NCBI GenBank assembly: GCA_901538445.1
Contig: LR594584.1
Location: 1,210,655 to 1,274,654, forward strand
DNA from: Gemmataceae bacterium
GTDB lineage: Bacteria; Planctomycetota; Planctomycetia; Gemmatales; Gemmataceae
Reading direction: 5' to 3'
Length of the DNA: 64,000 nucleotides
The notes under the pieces were generated by a model that was given only the letters and a program-made list of their open reading frames with translations, made no database searches and was not told the origin of the DNA. The position numbers and the translations under genes were made by a program. Of this stretch, positions 53,089 to 62,473 are shown one piece after another (the stretch's first letter is position 1; every line of letters begins with the position of its first letter).

Positions 53089-53955
53089 GTGCCCGACACC
53101 TGGACCGTTGCGGGGGTGCAGACCGACTGCGCCCTCGGCGACACCGCCGCCAACTCGGCCGCGATCGCCCGCAAGCTGAACGAGGCGGCCGACCGCGGCG
53201 CGCGGCTCGTCGTGTTCCCCGAGTGCGCCCTCTCGGGGTACGGCTTCGCGAGCCGGGCCGACGCGCTCAGCGCCGCCCAGCCGCTCCCCGGGCCGGCGAC
53301 GGACCTGATCGCGAAGGAGTGCGCCCGCCGCGGCGTGTGGGCCGTGTTCGGCCTGCTCGAAGCCGCACCCGACGGGAAGCTGTTCAACTCCGCGGCGCTG
53401 GTCGGCCCGTCGGGGTTCGTCGCCGGCTACCGTAAGGCGCACCTGCCGTGCCTCGGCGCGGACCGTTTCACCGACCCGGGCGACCGGCCGTTCGCGGTCC
53501 ACGACCTCGGCGGGCTGAAGCTCGGCATGTGCATCTGCTTCGACGGCAGCTTCCCCGAGACGGCCCGGGTGCTGACGCTCCTCGGGGCCGACCTCATCGT
53601 GCTGCCGACGAACTGGGCCACGAACGCCCGCAAGATGGCCGAGCTGGTGTCCGCGGCGCGGGCGTGGGAGAACCACGTCTACCACCTCGCGGTGAACCGC
53701 GTCGGCGACGAGAGCGGGTTCCACTACATCGGGCTGAGTTCCGCGGCCGACTACATGGGCAACGTGCTCCACTTCGCCCGCGAGGACGCCGAGGAGACGT
53801 TCCTCATCGAGGTGGACCCGGCGGCCGCCCGGCAGAAGCGGGTGGTGACGTGCGTGGGCGAGTACGAGATCGACCGCGTCAACTGGCGGCGGCCGGAGCT
53901 GTACGGCCCGCTCGTCGAGAACCCCGGCGCGTTCACCGGGCACTTCAACAAGTGA
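53089..53955 (+). CDS. Carbon-nitrogen hydrolase (nitrilase superfamily)
   Basis: A 288-residue amidase or nitrilase-type enzyme. The catalytic triad is complete: E45 (VFPECALSGYG), K116 (YRKAHLP) and C150 (MCICFDGSFPE). The C-terminus is a normal family end. Members hydrolyse amides such as N-carbamoyl compounds, deaminated glutathione or omega-amides; the precise substrate is not visible. The GTG start is preceded by GAGG, ten bases after the large membrane gene, so the two form an operon. The enzyme is cytoplasmic. Confidence 0.92.
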   Translation: MPDTWTVAGVQTDCALGDTAANSAAIARKLNEAADRGARLVVFPECALSGYGFASRADALSAAQPLPGPATDLIAKECARRGVWAVFGLLEAAPDGKLFNSAALVGPSGFVAGYRKAHLPCLGADRFTDPGDRPFAVHDLGGLKLGMCICFDGSFPETARVLTLLGADLIVLPTNWATNARKMAELVSAARAWENHVYHLAVNRVGDESGFHYIGLSSAADYMGNVLHFAREDAEETFLIEVDPAAARQKRVVTCVGEYEIDRVNWRRPELYGPLVENPGAFTGHFNK

Positions 53956-54013
53956 CGGGATTGAACGTGGCGGCCGAACGGGTCCGCATGGTTGAAGTGC
54001 GGTTCACGCGGTC

Positions 54014-54199
54014 ACCCCTCACCCGCGACTCGCAGAGCCTCGACGCGACCTCTCCCCGCAGAGCCGGGGCGAGGTGGGGGCGGCTGATCCGGTGGCACAG
54101 GCCTCCACAGGCCGGAGGCCTGAGCCACCAGAACCCGGGGCAACACCTCGCCCCGTTCCTACGGGGAGAGGTCGCCGCGCTTCGCGGCGGGTGAGGGGC
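54014..54199. repeat. 186-bp composite palindrome, family A variant
   Basis: The outer ends (CACCCCTCACCCGC near 54013 and GCGGGTGAGGGGC at 54187-54199) match the inner part of family A in inverted order. Inside are CCTCTCCCCGCAGAGCCGGG against CCCCGTTCCTACGGGGAGAGG and a nested hairpin at 54091-54129 (GGTGGCACAGGCCTCC and complement) related to the repeat at 19558. The gap 53956-54292 holds nothing else except a fragment of family F near 54270. Confidence 0.8.
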
Positions 54200-54292
54200 A
54201 GCACGCAAAGTAGTCGCCCGACACGCGACCGCCTTCCGTCACCGCTTCTTGTCGATCGACAGGGGTGAACCCCGTGGCTCGACAAGCGCCCC

Positions 54293-55150
54293 TCACGTCT
54301 CGAGTTCGTCGGGGTCGATCTTGGCGGCGGCCTCGTCGGCGAGCTGGTCGAGGGTGCCCTGGACGTGGCTCATCCGCTCCGGGCGCTTGTTAGCGTTCGG
54401 CCGCAGGCACTGGTGGATCAACTCGGCGAGCCCCTCGGGCACGACCGGGTTGATGCTCCGCACCGGCTTGAGCGTCTTCTTGAACTGCTCCGAGGTCATC
54501 GGCAGCGAGTCCTCGCTCGGCCCCCAGCTCGGCGGGAGCTGGAGCGTGGTGAGGCGGTACATGGTCGCGCCGAGGTTGTAGATGTCGGTCCGCTCGTTCA
54601 CCATCTTGTGCTCGACGGTCTCGGGGGCGATGTACTCGGGGGTCCCCTGGATCCGGTTCTTCGGCTCGCCCTTGATCCACGCGAGCCCGTAGTCGAGCAC
54701 CTTCACCCGGGTGCCCCGCTCGTAGATCAGGTTGTTCGGCTTCATGTCCCCGTGGTACACGCCCTGCTTGTGCATGTGCATGAGCCCGTCGGCGATCCGC
54801 TCGAACACGCGGAGCAGCTTCGCCATGCGCAGGAGCGGCACCTTGTCCATCGTCCGGCCGGGGACGTACTCGATGAGCAGCTTCGCCTTCTTGGGCTGCG
54901 AGAACCACCCGCCGCCCTCGGTCTCGAAGCAGTGGACCTTCACGAGGTTCGGGTGGTCGAGCATCTGGCCGACGCGGAACTCGTGCTTCGCCTGGTCGAG
55001 GTACTTGAGGTCGTCCTTGTCCTCGATGGGGACGAGCTTGAGCGCGTACTCCTTCAGATCGTCCGCCCGGCGGATGTGTAAAATGCTGCTGTGGGCACCG
55101 CTCCCGAGGGTGTCGAGAACCGTGAATTTTCCGATCGCCGTGACCGTCAT
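54293..55150 (-). CDS. Ser/Thr protein kinase (single domain)
   Basis: A 285-residue soluble Hanks-type kinase. The glycine loop is LGSGAHSSI, the catalytic lysine K38 (ALKLV), the catalytic loop HGDMKPNN (133-140, with HGD replacing HRD), the metal site DYG (153-155) in place of DFG and the activation end GTPEYIAPE. Loss of the HRD arginine suggests an enzyme not switched on by activation-loop phosphorylation. No sensory or membrane domain is present. ATG 55150 is chosen because it begins the kinase fold; the long in-frame extension across putA is a shadow. It is divergent from putA, with 114 bases between the starts. Confidence 0.9.
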   Translation of the reverse strand: MTVTAIGKFTVLDTLGSGAHSSILHIRRADDLKEYALKLVPIEDKDDLKYLDQAKHEFRVGQMLDHPNLVKVHCFETEGGGWFSQPKKAKLLIEYVPGRTMDKVPLLRMAKLLRVFERIADGLMHMHKQGVYHGDMKPNNLIYERGTRVKVLDYGLAWIKGEPKNRIQGTPEYIAPETVEHKMVNERTDIYNLGATMYRLTTLQLPPSWGPSEDSLPMTSEQFKKTLKPVRSINPVVPEGLAELIHQCLRPNANKRPERMSHVQGTLDQLADEAAAKIDPDELET

Positions 55151-55264
55151 TGGTAGCGTCCGACAGATGAGAAGAGCGAGTCGAGCGCCAATGTTACCCC
55201 ACGGACGCCGGGCCGGCAAACCCGCGGCGGCCCCGGCGCGCCCGAGCGACCGACCGAGTGCCCC

Positions 55265-58200
55265 ATGAACCCGACGCGCCGACCGAGCACCCCCGTCCCC
55301 GACGACCGCACGAAGGACTACGGCCGCGAGATCTTCGCACGGGTGGACCGCCAGGGGCCGGTGCTGTTCAGCCGCACCTGGCTCGAGGACAAGCTGATGG
55401 GCCTGGGGATGCACGACCCGGCCCTGAAGGTCCAACTGTTCCGGTTCGTGGACACGCTCCCGTACCTGAAGGAGCCCCGCGAGGTGTCGCGGCACCTCCG
55501 CGAGTACCTCGGCGAGGCCGGCGACCAGCTCCCGTGGTGGGCGCGGCTCGGCACCCGGTTCATCCCGGCCGGCGGCGTGCTCGGCGGGGCGCTCGCGTGG
55601 GCGGCCCGAAGCAACGCCGAGCGCATGGCCCGCAAGTTCATCGCCGGGTCGAACGTGGCCGAGGCCGTCGCCGCGGTCCACGCGATGCGGACCCGCGGGC
55701 TCGCGTTCACCATCGACCTGCTCGGCGAGGCCACCATCACCGAGCCCGAGGCCGACCACGTCCAGAAGCAGTACCTCGACCTCCTTGCCGGCCTGACCGC
55801 CGAGGTCAACGCCTGGCCCGAGGAGCCGGTGATCGACCGCGACGACCGCGGGCCGATCCCCCGCGTGAACGTGTCGGTCAAGCTGTCGGCGCTGTTCAGC
55901 CAGTTCGACCCGATCGACCCCGAGGGCACGACGCGGGCCGTGTGCCGGCGGCTGCGGCCGATCCTGTCGCTGGCGAAGCGGACCGGCGCGTTCGTCAACT
56001 TCGACATGGAGCAGCACAGCTTCAAGGACACGACGCTCCACATCTTCAAGACCGTGCTGACCGAGCCCGAGTTCCGCGACTGGCCGCACGTCGGCATCGC
56101 GATCCAGGCGTACCTCACCGACACCGAAGCCGACCTGCACGTGCTGCTCGACTGGGCCAAGAACGAGCGCAGGTGCCCCGTGTGGGTGCGGCTCGTGAAG
56201 GGCGCGTACTGGGACTACGAGACGGTGATCGCGGCTCAGAACGACTGGCCCGTGCCGGTGTTCACGAAGAAGTGGCAGAGCGACGCGAACTTCGAGAAGC
56301 TCACGGAGTTTCTTCTCGCGAACGTGGACTGGCTCGTTCCGGCGTTCGGCTCGCACAACATCCGCAGCATCTCGCACGCGATGGCCACAGCCGAGAAGTT
56401 GGGCGTGCCGAAGTGGCGGTTCGAGTTCCAGATGCTCTACGGCATGGCCGACCCGATCAAGGAGGCGATCCAGTCGCTCGGCTACCGCGTCCGCATCTAC
56501 ACGCCCTACGGCCAACTGCTGCCGGGGATGGCGTACCTCGTGCGGCGGCTGCTGGAGAACTCGTCGAACGACTCGTTCCTGCGCCAGGGGTTCGCGGAAG
56601 GCCTCTCGGAAGAGGTGCTGCTGCGAGACCCCGCGTCGAATGCGGAGCGGGGAATTCGGAATGCGGAATCGACAACTCAGACCGGGGCGACCAACATGGC
56701 AGCGCACGCGACGAACGGAACCGCGGGTTCCCACTCCGCACTCCGCACTCCGCACTCCACGTTCAAGAACGAGCCCCTTTCCGACTTCTCGGTCGCGGGG
56801 AACCGCACGGCGATGGCCGCGGCGCTCGCAAAGGTCCGCACCGAACTCGGCCGCACGTACCCGCTCGTGATCGACAACAGGCCGCTGCCGGTTACCAAGA
56901 CGCTCGACAGCGTGAACCCGTCGCGGACGTCGGAACTCGTCGGGAAGGTCGCCGCTGCGACCGTCGAGCAGGCGAACGCGGCCGTCGCGTCGTGCGTGAA
57001 AGCGTTCGACTCGTGGCGCGACGTTCCGGTGAGCGAGCGTGCGGCGCTGCTGCGCCGGGTGGCCGACCAGTTCCGGTCGCGGCGGTTCGAGTTGGCCGCG
57101 TGGATCGTGCTGGAGACCGGCAAGCCGTGGCGCGAGTCCGACGCGGACGTCGCCGAGGCGATCGACTTCTGCGTGTACTACGCGGCGGAAATGGAGCGGT
57201 TCTCGGCCCCGCAGCACCGCGACGTGCCCGGCGAGGACAACCGGTACTTCTACGACGCCCGCGGGGTGGCGGTGGTCATCGCGCCGTGGAACTTCCCGCT
57301 CGCGATCCTTACCGGCATGGCGGCCGCCGCGGTGGTCGCCGGTAACACGGTGATCTTGAAGCCGGCCGAGCAGTCGGGCGTGATCGGCGCGAAACTGATG
57401 GAGTGCTTCGTCGCCGCGGGCGCACCGGCGGGGGTGGTCAACTTCGTCCCCGGCATCGGCGAGGACATCGGCCCGACACTCGTCACGCACCCCGACGTCG
57501 CCCTCATCGCCTTCACCGGCTCGCTGAAGGTCGCGCTGGCGATCAACGAGCAAGCCGCGAAAACCCCGGGCGGTCAGAACTTCGTGAAGAAGGTGATCGC
57601 CGAGATGGGTGGGAAGAACGCGGTGATCGTGGACGCCGACGCGGACCTCGACGAGGCCGTGAAGGGCGTGGTCGATTCGGCGTTCGGGTACGGCGGGCAG
57701 AAGTGCTCGGCCGGGTCGCGGGCCATCGTGCTGAGCGGCATCTACGACCAGTTCCTTTCGCGGCTCGTGGAGGCGACCAAGAGCCTGACCGTGAGCGCCG
57801 CCGACGAACCCGGGTGCTCGCTCGGGCCGGTGATCGACGCCGAGAGCCGCGACCGCATCCTCAAGACGATCGAGAGCGGCAAGAATGAGGCGCGGCTCGT
57901 TCACCAGACCGACGTCGGCGCGCTCGCGTCGCAGGGGTACTTCGTGGGGCCGGCGATCTTCGCCGACGTGCCCGAAACCGCCGGTATCGCACAAGAAGAG
58001 ATCTTCGGGCCGGTGCTGTCGGTGATCCGCGCGAAGGATCTGGACGAAGCCATCCGCATCGCCAACGGCACGAAGTACGCGCTGACCGGCGGCGTGTTCA
58101 GCCGCAGCCCGACGCACCTCGACCAGGTGAAGCGGCGGTTCCGGGTGGGGAACCTGTACATCAACCGCAAGTGCACGGGCGCGCTGGTGGACCGTCAGCC

Positions 58201-58339
58201 GTTCGGCGGGTTCAAGCTGAGCGGGATCGGCTCGAAGGCGGGCGGCCCGGACTACCTGTTGCAGTTCCTGCTGCCCCGCACCGTGACCGAGAACCAGATG
58301 CGCCGCGGCTTCGCCCCCGAAACCGGCACCGGGGAGTGA
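55265..58339 (+). CDS. putA: Bifunctional proline dehydrogenase / 1-pyrroline-5-carboxylate dehydrogenase
   Basis: A 1024-residue fused enzyme that oxidises proline to glutamate. The PRODH barrel (about 130-440) has NVSVKLSALFSQFDPID, the FAD-site GAYWDYETVIA and the MLYGMADPIKEA and RVRIYTPYGQLLPGMAYLVR motifs. The ALDH half (about 500-1005) has FYDARGVAVVIAPWNFPLAI, E780 (AEMGGKNAVIVD) and catalytic C814 (YGGQKCSAGSR), spaced 34 apart as in the family. There is no DNA-binding domain. Between the halves (residues about 459-500) is a stretch encoded by a family D repeat (56638-56765), read through in frame. ATG 55265 starts the protein. Confidence 0.94.
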   Translation: MNPTRRPSTPVPDDRTKDYGREIFARVDRQGPVLFSRTWLEDKLMGLGMHDPALKVQLFRFVDTLPYLKEPREVSRHLREYLGEAGDQLPWWARLGTRFIPAGGVLGGALAWAARSNAERMARKFIAGSNVAEAVAAVHAMRTRGLAFTIDLLGEATITEPEADHVQKQYLDLLAGLTAEVNAWPEEPVIDRDDRGPIPRVNVSVKLSALFSQFDPIDPEGTTRAVCRRLRPILSLAKRTGAFVNFDMEQHSFKDTTLHIFKTVLTEPEFRDWPHVGIAIQAYLTDTEADLHVLLDWAKNERRCPVWVRLVKGAYWDYETVIAAQNDWPVPVFTKKWQSDANFEKLTEFLLANVDWLVPAFGSHNIRSISHAMATAEKLGVPKWRFEFQMLYGMADPIKEAIQSLGYRVRIYTPYGQLLPGMAYLVRRLLENSSNDSFLRQGFAEGLSEEVLLRDPASNAERGIRNAESTTQTGATNMAAHATNGTAGSHSALRTPHSTFKNEPLSDFSVAGNRTAMAAALAKVRTELGRTYPLVIDNRPLPVTKTLDSVNPSRTSELVGKVAAATVEQANAAVASCVKAFDSWRDVPVSERAALLRRVADQFRSRRFELAAWIVLETGKPWRESDADVAEAIDFCVYYAAEMERFSAPQHRDVPGEDNRYFYDARGVAVVIAPWNFPLAILTGMAAAAVVAGNTVILKPAEQSGVIGAKLMECFVAAGAPAGVVNFVPGIGEDIGPTLVTHPDVALIAFTGSLKVALAINEQAAKTPGGQNFVKKVIAEMGGKNAVIVDADADLDEAVKGVVDSAFGYGGQKCSAGSRAIVLSGIYDQFLSRLVEATKSLTVSAADEPGCSLGPVIDAESRDRILKTIESGKNEARLVHQTDVGALASQGYFVGPAIFADVPETAGIAQEEIFGPVLSVIRAKDLDEAIRIANGTKYALTGGVFSRSPTHLDQVKRRFRVGNLYINRKCTGALVDRQPFGGFKLSGIGSKAGGPDYLLQFLLPRTVTENQMRRGFAPETGTGE
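56638..56765. repeat. Family D palindrome inserted in frame in putA
   Basis: The left arm (56638-56673, with GCGGAGCGGGGAATTCGGAA) and right arm (56729-56765, CACTCCGCACTCCGCACTCC) are built from the same GTGCGGA units as the element at 16339. They code for NAERGIRNAES and HSALRTPHST on either side of a Thr/Ala/Gly-rich middle. The element is in the linker between the two enzyme domains and contains no stop in the putA frame. Confidence 0.85.
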
Positions 58340-58404
58340 CGGGGGGTGTTGCGAGCGTCCGGGAGCGGGAGTACGCTGGGAGACGCAAGCACCCGAGGTG
58401 CCGA

Positions 58405-58854
58405 ATGGAATGGCCGTATCCGGTTGTTCGCCACATGATCGTCTGCCGGCGGCCGCACCCCATCGACACGGCACACCGGGAAGCCATTCTGCGGATCGTG
58501 TTCCGGTTACTCCCAGCGGCGAGCGCGGCGTACCCATTCCGACTGCCCGAGTTACACGTCTTCACGCAGGTGGCGGGCGGGGTCGGAACGTTTGCATTCG
58601 ACATCGAACTCTTCAGGATGGATGCGGAGCCTGTGATGGTGGGCGCAGCCGAGCCGTTCGACCTCACCTTCGATGACCGCGTGGCAGCCTACAGCTTCTT
58701 CCGCGCGTTCACTCTGCTCCCGTTCGAGCGCCCGGGGTTGTACGAGTTCCGATTGTTCGCCCGTTTGCTCCGCAACGCGACCGGCGAACCACTGCACAAC
58801 CAACCCCGGCGGTTGCTCGCGGGAGAACCCCTACGAATGGAGGCCGCAACGTGA
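58405..58854 (+). CDS. DUF6941-like protein, first gene of two-gene cassette (copy 2)
   Basis: A 149-residue protein related to 47618 by eye: LPELHVFTQVAGGVGTFAFD, EPFDLTFDDRVAAYSFF and PFERPGLYEFRLFARLLRN line up with the GGVGTF, PF-x-L-x-F and RPG-x-YE motifs of the other copy. No signal peptide. ATG 58405 follows a GAGG site and lies about 30 bases from a TACGCT hexamer. The stop overlaps the GTG of the next gene. It may use a separate promoter from putA, which ends 66 bases upstream. Function unknown. Confidence 0.65.
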   Translation: MEWPYPVVRHMIVCRRPHPIDTAHREAILRIVFRLLPAASAAYPFRLPELHVFTQVAGGVGTFAFDIELFRMDAEPVMVGAAEPFDLTFDDRVAAYSFFRAFTLLPFERPGLYEFRLFARLLRNATGEPLHNQPRRLLAGEPLRMEAAT

Positions 58855-59342
58855 ACCCGCAACAGCAACCAACGTCCGATCCGAACACGTGGCCGATCGT
58901 GGACTGCGAATCCGGTGACGTGTTCCTCGGCGAGTTCGTCCATGACTGTACCCCACAACTGACCGACGAGCAAAAGACGTGGCCCTTGGTGGAGTGCGTG
59001 CCGACAGACGTGTTCGTCGAACCAGCGCTGGTACTCGAACTCACCGTCCGGGGCGACGCCGATCAGGGCGACGTTGCCTTGGCGATGGCCGAGTTTCTCG
59101 CGGCGGTGAGTGCCCGCGAAGAGTCGCTCGGTGGCACCGGGTTGTTGTTCGACAAGCGCCAGAGTCGCCACGAGAAGGGCCGCGTGCGGGTGGTGCTCTA
59201 CCCCCGCCGCGAACCCGGCTCGCGGCAGCGTTTGCGCGACCTGGCGGCCTGGATCGAGGGCAGCGGGAGCCCGGTCGTGCCGGCGACCGTCCTCGGCGAG
59301 CGCGGGTCGTTCGTCGGGTGCCACGCGATCGCCGCGGCGTGA
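58851..59342 (+). CDS. Hypothetical protein, second gene of two-gene cassette (copy 2)
   Basis: A 163-residue soluble protein with no recognised family. An N-terminal extension with paired segments (TWPIVDCESGDVFLGEF and TWPLVECVPTDVFVEPA) is an internal duplication of about 40 residues. The C-terminal core (LVLELTVRGDADQGDVALAM, AEFLAAVSAREESLGGTGLL, RVRVVLYPR and LRDLAAWIEG) resembles the core of the protein at 47175. The GTG start overlaps the previous stop (GTGA), the same junction as in the first cassette. It is convergent with the third TIGR02996 gene. Confidence 0.6.
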   Translation: MNPQQQPTSDPNTWPIVDCESGDVFLGEFVHDCTPQLTDEQKTWPLVECVPTDVFVEPALVLELTVRGDADQGDVALAMAEFLAAVSAREESLGGTGLLFDKRQSRHEKGRVRVVLYPRREPGSRQRLRDLAAWIEGSGSPVVPATVLGERGSFVGCHAIAAA

Positions 59343-59351
59343 CTGCGAAGG

Positions 59352-60395
59352 TCATTTGCACTGCTTGAACCACTCGTCGATCGGATGTGGGTCCGGTTTA
59401 CCGTCGAGAAGCAGACCGGACCCGAATCGGTCTTCGAGGAGTCGCCTCAGTTTGGGTGGGCACTCCTGAAGCTCTGCTCCGCTTTCGTCTTCGAAACTAT
59501 TGCCTCGCAAGTCGAGAACCGCAAGCGACGACAACGTGCTTGAAGTTGCCAAGGCTCGAAGTCCGGCAGCCCCAATCGAGTTGCCTGACACGTCGAGGTG
59601 TCGGAGAGAACCCGCACGCTTACAACGGGCGAGGATTCGGGCGCACTCGTCCGTGACGTCGGTGCTTCGAAGCCGGAGCGTTTCGAGTTGGCCGATCAAC
59701 CGCCCTTTCGTGAACCGCCTGATCCAGTTCTGCCGTTCTTCTGAGAGCATCCAACTGCAGTTGTACGACAGATCAAGGTATCGAAGGCTCGGGAGGTTCA
59801 TTGCCTGACCTAGCACCTCGAGCCCATCGAGTTCGAGATGCCCGTTGTCATCGTCAGCGATCAAGTCGAGACGGGTCAAGTTCGTGAGGTACTTCGACCG
59901 CAAGAGTGCCCGGAGTTGTTCAGCCTCAAACCCTTCGCCCCGATCAAGCAAGAGTTCCTTCACCCGCAGCAACTCGGAACAACGGCTCAAGTCCTCGTGT
60001 TGAGACTTGTGGAAGAGGTTGACGCGCTCGATCGGTGCAAACCGGAACAGTGTGGAAGCGTAGTCCACAAACCAGGCGTTCTCATCATTCACACTTAGCG
60101 CCCACGGAAACCCGCGGCGGAAGTGGACGCCGTAGACGATTGCTCGGTCCGCGTCCTCCACCAGAATGTCTCGGTAAGGCGGTTCCCAGTTCTCTCGGTG
60201 AGTCTTTAGGAGATCTTGCTCGCGCTCCTTAGTTAACAAATCACATTCGCCCCGAGCTATCTCGACCTGCACGCGGATGAACTCCGCACGCTCCGGGTCG
60301 CCGTGCTCGTCGAGCCAGTCGGCGAAGACGAGCCGCGGGGTGTCGTCGTCGGGGCTCTCGCACACCGCCCGCAGCAGCATCTCCCGCTCGGTCAT
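59352..60395 (-). CDS. TIGR02996 domain protein with leucine-rich repeats
   Basis: A 347-residue member of the same group as 5679 and 17063. The repeat-companion domain reads EREMLLRAVCESPDDDTPRL, VFADWLDEHGDPERAEFIRV. LRR units follow (LTRLDLIADDDNGHLELDGL, LRYLDLSYN, LETLRLRSTDVTDECARIL, LRHLDVSGNSIGAAGL, LAVLDLRGNSFEDES). The region 60050-60250 is noticeably less GC-rich than neighbouring genes and uses more A/T-ending codons, which hints at a different history. ATG 60395 begins the domain; the frame is open upstream through the Uma2 pseudogene's antisense strand without support. Confidence 0.87.
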   Translation of the reverse strand: MTEREMLLRAVCESPDDDTPRLVFADWLDEHGDPERAEFIRVQVEIARGECDLLTKEREQDLLKTHRENWEPPYRDILVEDADRAIVYGVHFRRGFPWALSVNDENAWFVDYASTLFRFAPIERVNLFHKSQHEDLSRCSELLRVKELLLDRGEGFEAEQLRALLRSKYLTNLTRLDLIADDDNGHLELDGLEVLGQAMNLPSLRYLDLSYNCSWMLSEERQNWIRRFTKGRLIGQLETLRLRSTDVTDECARILARCKRAGSLRHLDVSGNSIGAAGLRALATSSTLSSLAVLDLRGNSFEDESGAELQECPPKLRRLLEDRFGSGLLLDGKPDPHPIDEWFKQCK

Positions 60396-60459
60396 CGCCG
60401 CAACCCCGGTTGAGAACCTCGGCCCGCCCGTGGTACAACATCGCCGAGAAGGCACACGC

Positions 60460-61076
60460 ATGTCAATCACTTCGACCGCCCCCCCGATGCCCGCGCCCGA
60501 GTTCCCGGAGAACGCCGGGTTCCGCCGGTTCACCGTGGACGAGTACCACCGGATGATCCAGCAGGGCATCCTCGCGCACGGCGAACCGGTCGAACCCCTC
60601 GAAGGCTGGGTGGTGAGGAAGACGTCGCACGGCACCCCGCACGACAGCGCCATCGGCACGCTCGAAGGTCTGCTCCTGGGCCTACTCCCTGCCGGGTGGT
60701 TCCAGCGGTCGCAGCGGGCCGTCACGCTCGCCGACAGCGAACCGGAGCCCGACCTCGCCGTCGTCCGCGGTCCCCGAGGCCGGTACCGCGACGCCCACCC
60801 GGGGCCGGCCAACATCGCGATCCTGATCGAGGTCTCGGACAGTTCCCTCCGCACCGACCGCGTCGGAATGACTCGCGTCTACGCGGGTGCTGGGGTGCGG
60901 TGTACTGGGTGGTGAATGTTGTGGACAAGGTGATCGAGGTGTACACGCAGCCGACCGGGTCGGGTGCCGCAGCAACCTCCGCCCAGGGCACGGACTATGC
61001 CGCCGGTGCGAGCGTGCCAGTCGTCCTCGACGGCACCATCGTTGGTTCCGTCGCGGTCAACGCCGTCTTCGGGTGA
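60460..61076 (+). pseudogene. Uma2 family endonuclease, frameshifted
   Basis: The first part (ATG 60460) reads as a Uma2/DUF820 restriction-fold protein: RRFTVDEYHRMIQQGILAHG, EPVEPLEGWVV, EPEPDLAVVRGPRGRY and IAILIEVSDSSL. At about 60890-60900 the frame runs into a stop (GVRCTGW), but the family C-terminus (VYWVVNVVDKVIEVYTQPTG, then VPVVLDGTIVG) continues in the next frame to 61076. One missing base explains this. The usual Lys after the Ser loop (DRG-x-K) is also absent (DRVGMTRVY), so decay has gone beyond the shift. A sequencing error is possible but would not restore that residue. Confidence 0.82.
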
Positions 61077-61207
61077 AACGCGAATTTCGCGGCTGTATTT
61101 CCGGCGATTATCTGCCCAAATCGTGCCCGGTTCGCGGGCGGCCGTGTGGAAATCGCGGGCACGACCTGCTATACTTCCTCTGTTAGTTGTCGGAATGGGC
61201 CGAATTC

Positions 61208-62356
<1,149 letters not shown>

Positions 62357-62357
62357 T

Positions 62358-62456
62358 GAGCAGAGGTCAGAGCCGCAGAGGACAGACGATCAGAAGTCGA
62401 AGCGCGCTCCTTGCCCTCTTCTGACCTCTGCTCCTCTGAGGTTCTGTCGTCTGCTC
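62358..62456. repeat. About 40-bp imperfect inverted repeat, family G
   Basis: The left arm (62358-62397, GAGCAGAGGTCAGAGCCGCA) and right arm (62417-62456) are complementary over most of 40 bases, built from repeated CAGAGGTCAGA-like units. It fills the gap between the activator and the siroheme-type gene and overlaps nothing else. The composition is A/G-rich and unlike the flanking GC-rich DNA. Confidence 0.8.
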
Positions 62457-62473
62457 TTGATGGGGGCCGTCGC

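Noticed and set aside
54293-58537. A single 1414-codon minus-strand open frame reaching from the kinase through putA
   Set aside because: Only the first 285 codons (from ATG 55150) encode a recognisable kinase; the rest is antisense to the well-supported PutA and is open because of strong third-position GC bias.
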